NCBI RefSeq assembly: GCF_001552615.1 | Contig: NZ_BCRN01000013.1 | Coordinates: 122,772 to 186,771, forward strand | Direction of reading: 5' to 3' | Source: Millisia brevis NBRC 105863 | Lineage (GTDB): Bacteria > Actinomycetota > Actinomycetes > Mycobacteriales > Mycobacteriaceae | DNA length: 64,000 nt | Part shown: in pieces, positions 52,399 through 61,645 of the stretch | How positions within the stretch are numbered: the stretch's first letter is position 1 | Layout of the letters: each line of letters begins with the position of its first letter | The notes under the pieces: model-generated | The model's database searches: none | What the model was told of the DNA's origin: nothing | The model's input: only the letters and a program-made list of their open reading frames with translations | Program-made: the position numbers and the translations under genes

Positions 52399-52434
52399 AC
52401 GGAACACGGTGAGCGCGGCACGAGGCCGCACGAC

Positions 52435-52893
52435 TCACTCGGCGGTGACAACCTCGATCGTCAGCGCGGCAACCACATCGGGATGCAGGTTGACGGTGAC
52501 ATCGTGCTTGCCGGTCGCCTTGATGTGCGCCTTCGGCAGCTCGATGGCGCGCTTGTCGACCACGGGTCCACCGGCGGCCTTGATCGCCGAAGCGACGTCG
52601 GACGTGGTGACCGAGCCGAACAGCTTGCCGGAGCCGGCCGCGGAGCGAACCGCGAGCTGGACCCCTTCGAGGCCTTCGATGGCCTGCTTGAGCTCGTTGG
52701 CGTGGTCGAGGTTGCGCACCGCGCGGGCCTGCTGGGACCGGCGGATACCCTCGACCTGCTTGAGCGCACCACGGGTGGCCGGGATGGCCAGGCCGCGGGG
52801 CAGCAGGTAGTTGCGGCCGTAGCCGTCCTTGACCTCGACGGTGTCACCCGGGGCTCCGAGGTTGTCGACGTCGGCGGTGAGAATCAGCTTCAT
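52435..52893 (-). CDS. rplI: 50S ribosomal protein L9
   Basis: The 152-residue product starts [20 protein letters not shown] and contains [20 protein letters not shown], the N-domain signature of L9. The long connecting helix and the C-terminal rRNA-binding domain ([12 protein letters not shown]) follow. The position after rpsR is the conserved one. It stabilises the L1 stalk base of the large subunit. Confidence 0.97.
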   Translation of the reverse strand: MKLILTADVDNLGAPGDTVEVKDGYGRNYLLPRGLAIPATRGALKQVEGIRRSQQARAVRNLDHANELKQAIEGLEGVQLAVRSAAGSGKLFGSVTTSDVASAIKAAGGPVVDKRAIELPKAHIKATGKHDVTVNLHPDVVAALTIEVVTAE

Positions 52894-52912
52894 CGTCTCG
52901 TCTCCCTTCGGG

Positions 52913-53155
52913 TCAGCGGGCCGTCGCCGCGTACGGCAGCAGAGCCACCTCGCGGGAGTTCTTGACTGCCATCGCGATATCGCGCTGGTGCTGGACGCAG
53001 TTTCCGGTGACCCGCCGGGCCCGGATCTTGCCGCGGTCGCTGACGTACTTACGCAGCAGCGCGGTGTCCTTGTAGTCGATTACGGTGTTCTTTTCCTTGC
53101 AGAAGGCACAAACTTTCTTCTTGATGACCTTCTCGCGGGCCGGTGCCTTGGCCAT
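52913..53155 (-). CDS. rpsR: 30S ribosomal protein S18
   Basis: The 80-residue S18 contains [20 protein letters not shown] and [20 protein letters not shown]. It keeps the CAFC pair and the later Cys, so it is the zinc-binding (C+) form rather than the zinc-independent paralogue. It lies 19 bases upstream of rplI and 50 downstream of ssb. Confidence 0.97.
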   Translation of the reverse strand: MAKAPAREKVIKKKVCAFCKEKNTVIDYKDTALLRKYVSDRGKIRARRVTGNCVQHQRDIAMAVKNSREVALLPYAATAR

Positions 53156-53205
53156 GAGTTACTCCAAAATTCTTGCCGAAAAGCGTGTGAACTAGCTGGA
53201 CACGG

Positions 53206-53727
53206 TCAGAACGGCGGATCGTCGTCGGCGCCACCGAACGAGGAGACCGACGACGCCTGCGGGGCGCTGCCCCACGGATCGTCGTTGCCCCCGCGCGAGC
53301 CGCCGCCCGAGGACGAGGAACCGGAGGAGCCGAAGCCGCCCCCGCCTCCACCGCCGCCGCGACCGGTGGTCTTGGTGATCTTCGCGGTGGCGTAGCGCAG
53401 CGACGGGCCGATCTCGTCGACCTCGAGCTCCACGACCGTGCGCTTCTCACCCTCACGGGTTTCGTACGAGCGCTGCCTGAGACGTCCGGAAACGATCACT
53501 CGCGAGCCGCGGGTGAGCGTTTCGGCGACGTTCTCTGCCGCTTCGCGCCAAATATTGCACCGCATGAACAGTGCCTCGCCGTCCTTCCACTCGTTCGACT
53601 GACGGTCGAACGTGCGGGGGGTGGAGGCAACGGTGAAGTTGGCAACGGCCGCACCCGCCGGGGTGAAGCGCAGTTCCGGATCGGCGGTGAGATTGCCGAT
53701 GACCGTGATTACGGTTTCGCCTGCCAT
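53206..53727 (-). CDS. ssb: Single-stranded DNA-binding protein
   Basis: The OB-fold domain (about 1-115) has [20 protein letters not shown] and [21 protein letters not shown] Gly/Ser-rich linker (~122-150) and the acidic C-terminal tip DDDPPF that recruits repair and replication proteins follow. The length of 173 residues is normal for mycobacterial-type SSB. It coats single-stranded DNA at forks, and in this operon is co-produced with S6 and S18. Confidence 0.97.
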   Translation of the reverse strand: MAGETVITVIGNLTADPELRFTPAGAAVANFTVASTPRTFDRQSNEWKDGEALFMRCNIWREAAENVAETLTRGSRVIVSGRLRQRSYETREGEKRTVVELEVDEIGPSLRYATAKITKTTGRGGGGGGGGFGSSGSSSSGGGSRGGNDDPWGSAPQASSVSSFGGADDDPPF

Positions 53728-53849
53728 GATCTACTCCCATTTCGCGAACGGGTGTCCGAATGTCACCAATCGGATCGAGCCTAGGGTCGAGCACCGACAA
53801 CCTGGTCGGCGCAGTGCCGATCAGCCCCCGGGAACGACCGCACGGCCGA

Positions 53850-54134
53850 TCAGGCCCGACGCATCACCTTGGTGCGCAGAACCGACTCGTTGAGTCCGAG
53901 CTGGCGATCGAGTTCGCTGACCGTGGCCGGCTGGGCCGAGATCGCGACGACCGCGTAGATGCCCTCGGCATGCTTGGCGATCTCGTAAGCAAGGCGGCGC
54001 TTGCCCCAGATATCGACGTTGTCAACCTTGCCGCCGTCCTGACGAACGACGTTGAGGAAGGTATCCAGCGATGGGGCGACGGTGCGCTCGTCCAGATTGG
54101 GATCGAGAATGACCATCAGTTCGTATTGACGCAT
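53850..54134 (-). CDS. rpsF: 30S ribosomal protein S6
   Basis: The 94-residue S6 shows [20 protein letters not shown] at the start and [20 protein letters not shown] in the middle. It is the first gene of the operon; S6 pairs with S18 on the platform of the small subunit. The gap of 122 bases to ssb has no clear terminator. Confidence 0.97.
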   Translation of the reverse strand: MRQYELMVILDPNLDERTVAPSLDTFLNVVRQDGGKVDNVDIWGKRRLAYEIAKHAEGIYAVVAISAQPATVSELDRQLGLNESVLRTKVMRRA

Positions 54135-54333
54135 AAGACCTCATCACCTCCTATGGACTGTGAACGGCTACGGACTATCCGCAGCAGGAGGGTCGCCTGC
54201 GTCGGCAACCGCACGATCGTACCGGTCGGGGTGGTCAAAGGTGAAATCGGCCTCGAACGGCAACCGGGCAGGTCACCGGCGGCGCGGCGGGCTCGCCCAT
54301 CGGGGTGGGCGTCGCACGCGGCCGCGATCGCAC

Positions 54334-54339
54334 TACGGT
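54334..54339 (+). promoter_or_regulatory. Leaderless -10 element (TACGGT) of the GT87 gene
   Basis: TACGGT ends 7 bases before ATG 54347. The same spacing recurs at several other genes in this window, which supports ATG 54347 over an upstream ATG at 54305. Confidence 0.45.
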
Positions 54340-54346
54340 GGCCGGT

Positions 54347-55789
54347 ATGCGTCTGCGTTCGTCGACCGGATGGGGCTCGTCGACCGGAGCCGCGGTACCG
54401 ACGGTGGTGGCGACCGCGGCGGTCTTCCTGGTGTTGGGCTACCTGAACAAGGCGCGGTGTGCGGCCCCGCCGTTCGGGAGTGCCGGCTTCACCGTCGACG
54501 GGCGCACCACCTTCTACGACAGTGTCAAGGACACCGCGGTCTGCTACTCCGATATCCAGCATCTGTGGCTCGGCCGCGAGATCAACAACCACATTTTTCC
54601 GTACCTGACCGGCGGGATCACCCCCGACGGGGCGCTCTTCGGCGGCACGGTCGAGTACCCGGTCCTCGGCGGCCTGCTGATGTGGCTCGCGGCGATCCCG
54701 TCGTCGAACGACGCGCAGTTCCTGCTCTGGTCGGCCCTGCTGATGGCGCCCTTCGGACTGCTGACCGCCTGGATGCTGGGTCGGATGTCCGGGTGGGCGG
54801 CGATGCTCTGGTCCGCCGGGCCGCCGCTGGTGATGTACGCCTTCCACAACTGGGAACTGCCGGTGGTCGCCTGCGCGGTCGGGGCGATCGCGATCATGAC
54901 GCTGCTGCCGGCGATGCCGCTGCGCCGCCGGGCGATCCTCGCGTCGGTGGTGTTGGCCATCGGCTTCTGTCTGAAGCTCTACCCGGGCATGTTCGTCGCG
55001 CCGCTGGCGCTCTACGTGCTCACGCAGGGGTACGACGGGCACCCGATCGCCGGGCCGACGCGCGTCCGCGACGTCACCCGTGCGGCGACCGGCCCCATCC
55101 CGATCGGGGGACGCCCGCGCTACGACATCGCCGGCGCCCTGGCGGTGATCGGTGCGGCGGTCGCGACGGTGGTGGTCATCAATCTGCCGTTCGCCCTGCT
55201 CGGCCCGCGCGGCTGGTGGGCGTCGTTCGAATTCCAGAGCCTGCGGCAGGCGGACATAACCACCAACTCGATCTGGTACTGGGGTCTGCGGCCGATCATG
55301 GCCTCCGGCGGGTGGACCGACCAGACCGAGCAGAGCTACAACAACCTCGTCTCGGTGCTCTCGCCCGCGCTGCTGATCCTCGGCTTCGCCGCGGCGTTGG
55401 CGATCGGGTGGCGGCGGCGCGCGGTGGTGGGCGCCTACCCGTGGGTCGCGGTCAGCGCGATGATGCTGTGCGCCTTCCTGCTGCTGCACAAGGTGCACTC
55501 GCCGCAGTACACGCTGTGGCTGGTGCCCTTCCTGGTGCTGCTGCGGGTGCCGTGGACGCTCGTCGGGCTGTACCTCGTCGCCGACCTGGTGATGGGGATC
55601 GGTGTCTTCCGCTACTTCGCGGCCATCGGGACCGGGGACTACCAGTTGGAGCAGGACATCGTCCAGGTCGGCGTGTGGGGTCGGGCGATCCTGTTGGTGA
55701 TCCTGTTCGCGGTATTCGCGCGGGCCCGACTGCGTCGCGAGGCGCCGCTCGAACGGCTCCGGCCGCATCCGGCGGCGATGGCAGACTGA
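54347..55789 (+). CDS. GT87-type polytopic membrane mannosyltransferase-like protein (Rv0051-like)
   Basis: The protein has ~480 residues and about ten membrane segments. A first extracytoplasmic loop carries the acidic YSDIQHLW motif and several Cys. The family uses polyprenyl-phosphate mannose to extend envelope glycolipids. Conserved-looking phrases are YPVLGGLLMW, LVMYAFHNWELPVVACAVG and KLYPGMFVAPL. A homologous gene is divergent from rpsF in M. tuberculosis (Rv0051), and the same divergent arrangement is seen here. The acceptor is unknown. Confidence 0.78.
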   Translation: MRLRSSTGWGSSTGAAVPTVVATAAVFLVLGYLNKARCAAPPFGSAGFTVDGRTTFYDSVKDTAVCYSDIQHLWLGREINNHIFPYLTGGITPDGALFGGTVEYPVLGGLLMWLAAIPSSNDAQFLLWSALLMAPFGLLTAWMLGRMSGWAAMLWSAGPPLVMYAFHNWELPVVACAVGAIAIMTLLPAMPLRRRAILASVVLAIGFCLKLYPGMFVAPLALYVLTQGYDGHPIAGPTRVRDVTRAATGPIPIGGRPRYDIAGALAVIGAAVATVVVINLPFALLGPRGWWASFEFQSLRQADITTNSIWYWGLRPIMASGGWTDQTEQSYNNLVSVLSPALLILGFAAALAIGWRRRAVVGAYPWVAVSAMMLCAFLLLHKVHSPQYTLWLVPFLVLLRVPWTLVGLYLVADLVMGIGVFRYFAAIGTGDYQLEQDIVQVGVWGRAILLVILFAVFARARLRREAPLERLRPHPAAMAD

Positions 55790-55793
55790 TCCG

Positions 55794-56381
55794 ATGAGTT
55801 CGTGGGCACCGCAGGTGTTGACCGGTCGACGGGTGCGCCTGGAGGCGCTGGGATCGCACCATGCCGACGCTCTGGTCGAGGCCGCCGACGATCCGGCGCT
55901 GTTCATCTGGACGGGGATCACCCCGCTGCCGACCGACCGGGCCGGCGCCGCCGCCTTCGTCGACGCCGCCCTCGCCACACCCCACCGGCAGGCGTATCTG
56001 CAGGTCGACGCGGTCACCGGCCGGCCGGTCGGAACGACGTCGTACTACCAGATCACCCCGGCCCTGCGATTCGTCACCATCGGGTACACCTGGCTATCGG
56101 CGCGGGCACAGGGCACCGGCATCAACACCGAGTCGAAGTACCTGATGCTGCGGCACGCCTTCGAGGAGCAGGGCGCGGTCCGCGTCGAATGGCATACCCA
56201 CGAGCACAACGCCCGCTCGCGGGCCGCGATCGAGAAACTCGGTGCGCGCTTCGAGGGCCTGCTGCGCAAGCATCGGCCGCTGCCGGACGGTTCGTGGCGG
56301 ACGACCGCGCTCTACGCGATGGTCGACGACGACTGGCCCGGGGTGCGGCTCGAACTGGAACGGTCCCTCGCCGCCGGATGA
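55794..56381 (+). CDS. GNAT acetyltransferase, RimJ/RimL-like
   Basis: The 195-residue protein is of the Acetyltransf_3 type: LTGRRVRLEALGSHHADALV, IGYTWLSARAQGTGINTESK (CoA pyrophosphate loop) and EWHTHEHNARSRAAIEKLGA then RFEGLLRKHRPLPDG. Such enzymes acetylate protein N-termini or small amines. It begins four bases after the GT87 stop, so the two genes probably share a transcript. No substrate can be assigned. Confidence 0.85.
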   Translation: MSSWAPQVLTGRRVRLEALGSHHADALVEAADDPALFIWTGITPLPTDRAGAAAFVDAALATPHRQAYLQVDAVTGRPVGTTSYYQITPALRFVTIGYTWLSARAQGTGINTESKYLMLRHAFEEQGAVRVEWHTHEHNARSRAAIEKLGARFEGLLRKHRPLPDGSWRTTALYAMVDDDWPGVRLELERSLAAG

Positions 56382-56622
56382 ACGCGACCCTGCCGAAGGC
56401 GACCGGTAGTAGACTCCTGTTCGGCGGTGGAGCAGACCTTTTCTAACAGATCGGACACGACCGCAACATTCGGGCGGTGGCCGGCGATAGGACTGGTGGC
56501 GGGGGACGCACTCACGCACAATCGACTATCGATGGCTCGCGGAGTGCACTCGATAGAGGTGCGTTCCCCCTCGTTTCAGACCATTGGACCCGTAACAATC
56601 GGGCCGGGCCGAGAGGTGCACT

Positions 56623-56946
56623 ATGACGACAACTCCTGCCGAACCTGCCACCGGAGCCCTCCGCGCGTTGCATCCGATCCTGCCCGTCGATTCGGCCGCC
56701 GACAGCCGTCCGCAGTTCGTGCGGCCGTCGCTGAGCGCTCGTGAACGCGAAGTCCTGCTCGCCTGGCTGCGCTCGGACTCCAAGTCGCGGGTGGCCGAGG
56801 AACTGGTCCTCTCGCTCGGCACGGTCAACACCCACCTGACCCGCATCCGGGCCAAGTACGCGGAGGTCAATCGCCCGGCCTCGTCCAAGGCGGCCCTGGT
56901 CGCCCGCGCTCTGCAGGACGGCCTGGTCACCGTCGACGAACTCTGA
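56623..56946 (+). CDS. Small LuxR-type helix-turn-helix regulator
   Basis: The 107-residue protein consists of a ~38-residue disordered head and a GerE/LuxR domain: LSAREREVLLAWLRSDSKSR then VAEELVLSLGTVNTHLTRIR. There is no receiver or sensor domain, so it would act as a stand-alone DNA binder or with a partner. The upstream 241 bases (56382-56622) hold no gene. Its targets are unknown. Confidence 0.82.
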   Translation: MTTTPAEPATGALRALHPILPVDSAADSRPQFVRPSLSAREREVLLAWLRSDSKSRVAEELVLSLGTVNTHLTRIRAKYAEVNRPASSKAALVARALQDGLVTVDEL

Positions 56947-57075
56947 GTCGACCGGAGACCCGGACGAACTCCGCGCCCGACCCGGTCGGGGGTATCACCG
57001 GGTCGGAGCCGTGCATATCGGACCGATGCCGGCGGATGCTGGAATAAACCGGTCGCGCCCTGGTTGGCTACCGAT

Positions 57076-57780
57076 GTGACGACCACTGCGGAATCCCACG
57101 AAACTGCCGTTGCGGACTTGCCGGGCGGCCCCTACGACGTCGAATTCTTCTTCGATCCGGGTTGTCCCTTCGCCTGGCAGACCTCGGTGTGGATCCGACG
57201 GGTGAGCGAACTGCGCGGTATCGCGGTCGGCTGGCGGTTCATCTCCCTGCGATTCATCAACGAGAAGAACGATCTGCCCGAGGGCATGGTGCGCTCCCAG
57301 GAGCGGACCCTGAGCTATCTGCGGATCTGCGCCGCGGCCCGCGAGCGGCTCGGAAACGATGCGGTCGCCAAGCTGTACCGCACCTTCGGTGAGCACTACT
57401 GGTACCGCAAGGACCTCACCGGTGATCTCTTCGAGCGGTTGGCCGAGGCATCGCAGTCGGTCGATTTCGCCGAACTGATCGCGTCGGCGGACCTGCCCGC
57501 CGATCTGATCGACGCCGCCGACGACACCTCCTACGACACGCTGATCCGCGCCGAGAGCGACGAGGCCTTCCGCCGCACCGGCCCGGACGTCGGCACCCCG
57601 ATCCTGACCTACGACCCGCCGACCGGTAACTCGCTGTTCGGTCCGGTGATCTCCAAGGTTCCCGACGACGAGACCGCGGTGAAGTTCTACGACGCGCTGC
57701 GCACCTTCGTCGACTTCCCCGAGTTCTCCGAACTCAAGCGGACCAAGCGGGCCGATATCGACCTGCCGATCTTCGGCTGA
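57076..57780 (+). CDS. DsbA-fold protein, Rv2466c (mycothiol-dependent nitroreductase) family
   Basis: The thioredoxin-fold DsbA-like protein has ~234 residues. The active-site stretch is FFFDPGCPFAWQTSVWIR with Cys30, followed by the helical insert (RTFGEHYWYRKDLTGDL) and the cis-Pro loop VGTPILTY. In Rv2466c the motif is CPWC, with two Cys linked to mycothiol; here the second Cys is Ala (C30-P-F-A33), a monothiol form. GTG 57076 is preferred over TTG 57064. Likely a mycothiol-linked reductase or oxidoreductase of the cytosol. Confidence 0.8.
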   Translation: MTTTAESHETAVADLPGGPYDVEFFFDPGCPFAWQTSVWIRRVSELRGIAVGWRFISLRFINEKNDLPEGMVRSQERTLSYLRICAAARERLGNDAVAKLYRTFGEHYWYRKDLTGDLFERLAEASQSVDFAELIASADLPADLIDAADDTSYDTLIRAESDEAFRRTGPDVGTPILTYDPPTGNSLFGPVISKVPDDETAVKFYDALRTFVDFPEFSELKRTKRADIDLPIFG

Positions 57781-57805
57781 CAGACCTTCCACCCCCTGCA
57801 CGGGC

Positions 57806-57848
57806 GACCGCCCGGGTGCCACGAGAATCGTGTGGCACCCGGGCGGTC
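57806..57848. terminator. Bidirectional hairpin terminator
   Basis: Perfect 17-base arms (57806-57822 and 57832-57848) enclose a 9-base loop. It lies between the convergent DsbA-fold gene and tctA. Only a very short T run follows on the + strand. Confidence 0.8.
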
Positions 57849-57879
57849 TTGCGTGCGTCGCCCGTCGGATATCGGCCGG

Positions 57880-59385
57880 TCAGATGTCCGCGGAGGCCCG
57901 CTGCCGCAGACGCGACCACACCATCCAGCCCAGGCCCAGCAGAATCAGCCCGTAGAGGCTCAGCGAGACCGGCGAGTCGAACAGCGCCCCGACGTGCCCC
58001 TCGCTGATCGCGAGCGTGCGCCGCAGGCTGGTCTCGGCGAGCGGACCGAGGATCACCGCGATCAGAACCGGCGCCAACGGAAGCCCGTAGCGGCGCAGCA
58101 CGTAGCCGAGCAGACCGATCAGGATCAACAGCACCAGATCGGTGATCGACGACGACGCCGCGTACACCCCCAACACGGCGAAGACCGTGATGCCCGCGTA
58201 GAGGTAGGGCTTCGGGATCAGCAGCAGCTTCGCCCACATCGGCGCGAACGGCAGGTTGATGATCAGCAGCACGATCATGCCGATGAACAAGCTGGCCAGC
58301 AGCGCCCACACCAGGTCGGCGTTGCGGTCGAACAGCAGCGGGCCCGGTTGCATGCCGTACTGCTGGAAGGCGGCGAGCATGATCGCCGCGGTCGCCGACG
58401 TCGGCAGACCCAGCGCCAGCAGCGAACCCATCGCCGAGCCGGCGGTCGCATTGGCCGCGGCCTCCGGTGCGGCGAGGCCGCGGATCGCGCCGGTGCCGAA
58501 CTTCGGGTTGCCCGACCGCTGATCGAGTCGGCGTTCGAGGCCGAACGCCAGGAACGTCGGGATCTCGGCGCCGCCGGCGGGGATCGCCCCGAACGGCACA
58601 CCGAACGAGGCGCCGCGCAACCAGGCGGGCAGTGCCTCGCGGAACTCCGGACCCGACAGGTACGGGCGCTTGCCGATCTGCATCGCGGTCGCGGCGGGAT
58701 CCTTGTGGATGCGCGAGGCGACGTGCAGGACCTCCCCGACGGCGAGCAGGCCGACGGTGATCACCACGATGTCGATGCCGTCGAGCATCGACGGGATGTC
58801 GAAGGTGTACCGGGCGGCGCCGGAGATCGCGTCGATGCCGACCAGCGCCAGCGCCAGGCCGATGCCCAGGGCCGCGAGGCCCTTGACCACCGAATCGGCG
58901 ACCACCGCGGAGGTGGCCAGGAAGGCGGCCACGGCCAGCGCGAAGTATTCGGCGGGACCGAAGACCGTCGCCAGGTCGGCGAGGATCGGCGCGAAGAAGA
59001 CCACCAGGATCGTCGCGAGCAGGCCGCCGGTGAACGCGCCGATCGCCGCGGTGGCCAGCGCCTGCGAGGCGCGTCCGCGTTTGGCCATGCGATGGCCCTC
59101 GAAGGTCGACGCGATCGCCGTCGAGTTGCCCGGCGTATTCATCAGGATGGCGGTGGTCGAGTCGCCGAACAGGCCGCCGTAATAGATGCCGGCGAACATG
59201 ATGAACGCGCCGATCGGGTCGAGTGCGAAGGTCACCGGCAACAGCAGGGCCACCGCCATCGCCGAGCCGAGGCCCGGCAGGACGCCGACCGCGGTGCCCA
59301 GCAGACAACCGACGACCACCCACAGCAGGTTCATCGGGGTCAGGACGGCGGCGAAGCCGTCCATCAGATTGGCGAGTTGATCCAT
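57880..59385 (-). CDS. tctA: Tripartite tricarboxylate transporter large permease TctA
   Basis: The permease has 501 residues and about 12 membrane segments. The TctA signature [22 protein letters not shown] is followed by [20 protein letters not shown] and the second half's [26 protein letters not shown]. It forms the transport channel for citrate-like di- or tricarboxylates, driven by an ion gradient. It begins one base after the tctB stop, so the transporter genes are tightly coupled. Confidence 0.93.
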   Translation of the reverse strand: MDQLANLMDGFAAVLTPMNLLWVVVGCLLGTAVGVLPGLGSAMAVALLLPVTFALDPIGAFIMFAGIYYGGLFGDSTTAILMNTPGNSTAIASTFEGHRMAKRGRASQALATAAIGAFTGGLLATILVVFFAPILADLATVFGPAEYFALAVAAFLATSAVVADSVVKGLAALGIGLALALVGIDAISGAARYTFDIPSMLDGIDIVVITVGLLAVGEVLHVASRIHKDPAATAMQIGKRPYLSGPEFREALPAWLRGASFGVPFGAIPAGGAEIPTFLAFGLERRLDQRSGNPKFGTGAIRGLAAPEAAANATAGSAMGSLLALGLPTSATAAIMLAAFQQYGMQPGPLLFDRNADLVWALLASLFIGMIVLLIINLPFAPMWAKLLLIPKPYLYAGITVFAVLGVYAASSSITDLVLLILIGLLGYVLRRYGLPLAPVLIAVILGPLAETSLRRTLAISEGHVGALFDSPVSLSLYGLILLGLGWMVWSRLRQRASADI

Positions 59386-60051
59386 TTACAGCACCCCCTC
59401 CAGGAATCCGGCCGGCAGGCCGATGCCCAGGACCGTGCCGAAGATCAGTTGGATCAGCGACGACAGCACCAGGGCCACCGAGATATCGAAGATCGGTCGC
59501 CGCGACCCCAGGGCCCACGCCACACCCCAGAACAGGACCGCCGCAGCCAGAATCCAGCCGAACGGACGGAGCAGGACCACAAAAGCCACCAGCGCGCCGA
59601 GCACGGTCAGGAACGCCTTCCAATCGCTGAAGGCGTGGGTCGGCCAGGGCTCACGGCCCGGCGGCGGTTCGGCGACGACCTCGTTGACCGGGTTGCCGAA
59701 GGCGTCGACCGGATTGCCGTTCTCGTCGAGGCCGACGATGTCGTCGGCGGTGGCTCCCCGGTCGAGCGGGGTCATCTCGAGGGCGGCGGTCTCGCGCCGG
59801 GTCCGCAGGATCAACACCGTCGAAGCGGCCGCCATCGTCAGCAGCAGACCGATCACGATCGCGGGGAAGAACATCGGCCCGGGCCGCTGGTCGCTCGGTG
59901 GCACATCCATCGTCAGCGTGCCGACGATCAGGAAGACCGCGACGGCCACCAGGATCGCCGGCACCACCAGCTGACCCAAACCCGTACTGCGCACGGTCGA
60001 TTCGGCCGGGCCCGAATGGGGCTCGCGGGGAGTTGTTGCGCTTTCGGTCAT
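59386..60051 (-). CDS. tctB: Tripartite tricarboxylate transporter small permease TctB
   Basis: The membrane protein has ~221 residues and four hydrophobic segments, as TctB proteins have: LVVPAILVAVAVFLIVGTL, FFPAIVIGLLLTMAAASTVL, then two more. A long cytosolic loop (~80 residues) between the second and third contains NGNPVDAFGNPVNE, a short repeat. ATG 60051 follows the tctC stop by one base (TGACATG). TctB is the poorly conserved accessory subunit; it is identified mainly by position and topology. Confidence 0.85.
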   Translation of the reverse strand: MTESATTPREPHSGPAESTVRSTGLGQLVVPAILVAVAVFLIVGTLTMDVPPSDQRPGPMFFPAIVIGLLLTMAAASTVLILRTRRETAALEMTPLDRGATADDIVGLDENGNPVDAFGNPVNEVVAEPPPGREPWPTHAFSDWKAFLTVLGALVAFVVLLRPFGWILAAAVLFWGVAWALGSRRPIFDISVALVLSSLIQLIFGTVLGIGLPAGFLEGVL

Positions 60052-60052
60052 G

Positions 60053-61075
60053 TCAGCCACCGATTCCCAGTCGTTGTGCGATGTCCCCGATCCGGGCCAT
60101 CTCCTCGTCGATGAAGGCGCCGAATTCGTCACCGGTGATGAAGGTGTCCCGCCAGCGGTTGCGCTCGAGGGTGTCGGTCCAGGCGGCGCCGTTGTGCATC
60201 TCGGTGACGATCTCGATCAGCACATTGCGCTGCTCCTCGGTCAGCCCCGGGGGAGCGACCAGACCGCGCCAGTTGGTCAGCTCGACGTCGATGCCCTGTT
60301 CGCCGAGGCTGGGAATGTCGAATCCGTCGACGCGTTCGCGGGTACCGATCGCGAGGACCCGCACGTTGCCGGCCTCGATCTGGTCGGCGAAGTCGTTGTA
60401 GCCGGAGATGCCGGCGGCGACGGTATTCGACAGCAGCGCGTTGAGCGCCTCTCCGCCGCCGGAGAAGGCGATGTAGTTGACCGCCGACGGGTCGATGCCG
60501 ACGTCCTCGGCGATCATGCCGGCCAATAGGTGGTCGGTGCCGCCCTTGGAACCGCCGCCGATCGGCATACCGTGCGGGTTCGCCCGCCAGGCCTCCACAA
60601 ATTGGTCGAGGGTGGTGTGCGGAGACCCTCGCGGGACCACGATCACCTCGAAGTCCTCCGCGAGCCGGGCGATCGGGGTGACGTCGGCGAGGGTGGTGTG
60701 GCTGTTGTTGGCGATGACGCCGCCGACCATCACCGTGCCGGTGACCATCATCGTTCCGGCCTGCCCGGCCATGTCGGCGACCTGGCCGAGGCCGATGGTG
60801 CCGGCGGCGCCGGGGATGTTGACCACCTGGACGTTGTTGACCACGCCGTCGGCCTTGAGGGCCTGTTGTGCCTCGCGGGCGACCAGGTCCCAGCCGCCGC
60901 CGGGGGCCGCGGGCGCGACCAGGGCGAGCCGGCTGCGCGCCTCGTCGCCGCTGCCGCCGCGGGCGGTGCTGACGAAGGCCGCCGAGACGATCAGCGCCGC
61001 GACGACCAGCCAGATGATCATCGGCAGGCTCGGGCGCCGGGCCGCCTCCGGCCGGGTCGGGGTCTGCGTGGTCAT
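60053..61075 (-). CDS. tctC: Tripartite tricarboxylate transporter substrate-binding protein TctC
   Basis: The Bug/TctC-type receptor has 340 residues. A hydrophobic segment (about 19-40, MIIWLVVAALIVSAAFVST) without lipobox acts as signal or anchor. The binding domain starts with LVAPAAPGGGWDLVAREAQQ and shows NIPGAAGTIGL and IGGGSKGGTDHLLAGM. The PGGGWD form, rather than the usual PPGGxxD, is common in actinobacterial copies. It is the first gene of the operon and lies 49 bases after the stress-protein gene. Confidence 0.9.
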   Translation of the reverse strand: MTTQTPTRPEAARRPSLPMIIWLVVAALIVSAAFVSTARGGSGDEARSRLALVAPAAPGGGWDLVAREAQQALKADGVVNNVQVVNIPGAAGTIGLGQVADMAGQAGTMMVTGTVMVGGVIANNSHTTLADVTPIARLAEDFEVIVVPRGSPHTTLDQFVEAWRANPHGMPIGGGSKGGTDHLLAGMIAEDVGIDPSAVNYIAFSGGGEALNALLSNTVAAGISGYNDFADQIEAGNVRVLAIGTRERVDGFDIPSLGEQGIDVELTNWRGLVAPPGLTEEQRNVLIEIVTEMHNGAAWTDTLERNRWRDTFITGDEFGAFIDEEMARIGDIAQRLGIGG

Positions 61076-61124
61076 GTCGATTCCCCGCTCGTGTCCGCGT
61101 GTCGTTCGTGTCGGTTCACGGCGG

Positions 61125-61502
61125 TCAGTCCAGGGTCCGGATCGCGAGCACCGGGACGGTCGCGTTGAGCAGGACCTCCTGGGCGGCCGAGCCGAGGAAC
61201 AGCTTGCCGACGGGCGAGCGGCGACGCAGTCCGATGACGATCATGTCGACGTCGAGTTCGGTTCCCAGATCGACGATTTCGTCGGCCAGGTGGTCGTTGC
61301 GGACCGGGTGGCGGACCACGATCTCCAGATCGGAGGCGCCGCCGATCAACGCGTCGAGTTCGCCGACATTGCCCGCGCCGGGGGTTGGTGGTGCCGCCGC
61401 CATCACCACCACATCGGTCGAGCGCAGGCGGGCCTCCTCGAAGGCTCGTTCCACCGCCGCGCGCCCTTCCGTGGTCTCCTGATACGCCGCCAGAATCGTC
61501 AT
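61125..61502 (-). CDS. Universal stress protein (UspA) family protein
   Basis: This is a single-domain Usp of 125 residues: MTILAAYQETTEGRAAVERA at the start, DVDMIVIGLRRRSPVGKLFL then GSAAQEVLLNATVPVLAI at the end. The ATP-binding pattern G-2x-G-9x-G(S/T) is kept except that the middle Gly is Arg, so nucleotide binding may be weak. ATG 61502 has GGGAGAGGG just upstream. Its position as leader gene of the tctCBA transcript, divergent from the two-component genes, suggests it is co-induced with the transporter. Confidence 0.85.
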   Translation of the reverse strand: MTILAAYQETTEGRAAVERAFEEARLRSTDVVVMAAAPPTPGAGNVGELDALIGGASDLEIVVRHPVRNDHLADEIVDLGTELDVDMIVIGLRRRSPVGKLFLGSAAQEVLLNATVPVLAIRTLD

Positions 61503-61645
61503 TCCCTCTCCCGGGTGTCTGCCCAGAGCCGGTGATCCGGATCTCTTGGTGTGGGGACAGTAAGGCGGGTCACACCCGCTTCCGGGCTTTCGTCGGTTTG
61601 CTGAATGTTCTGCGCGTTTTGCGCGGCCGGCGTTACCGTTTTCTG

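Noticed and set aside
51921..52412. 163-codon + strand frame upstream of rplI
   Set aside because: Its translation is Arg/Pro-rich low complexity, has no ribosome-binding site and runs through the rplI terminator.
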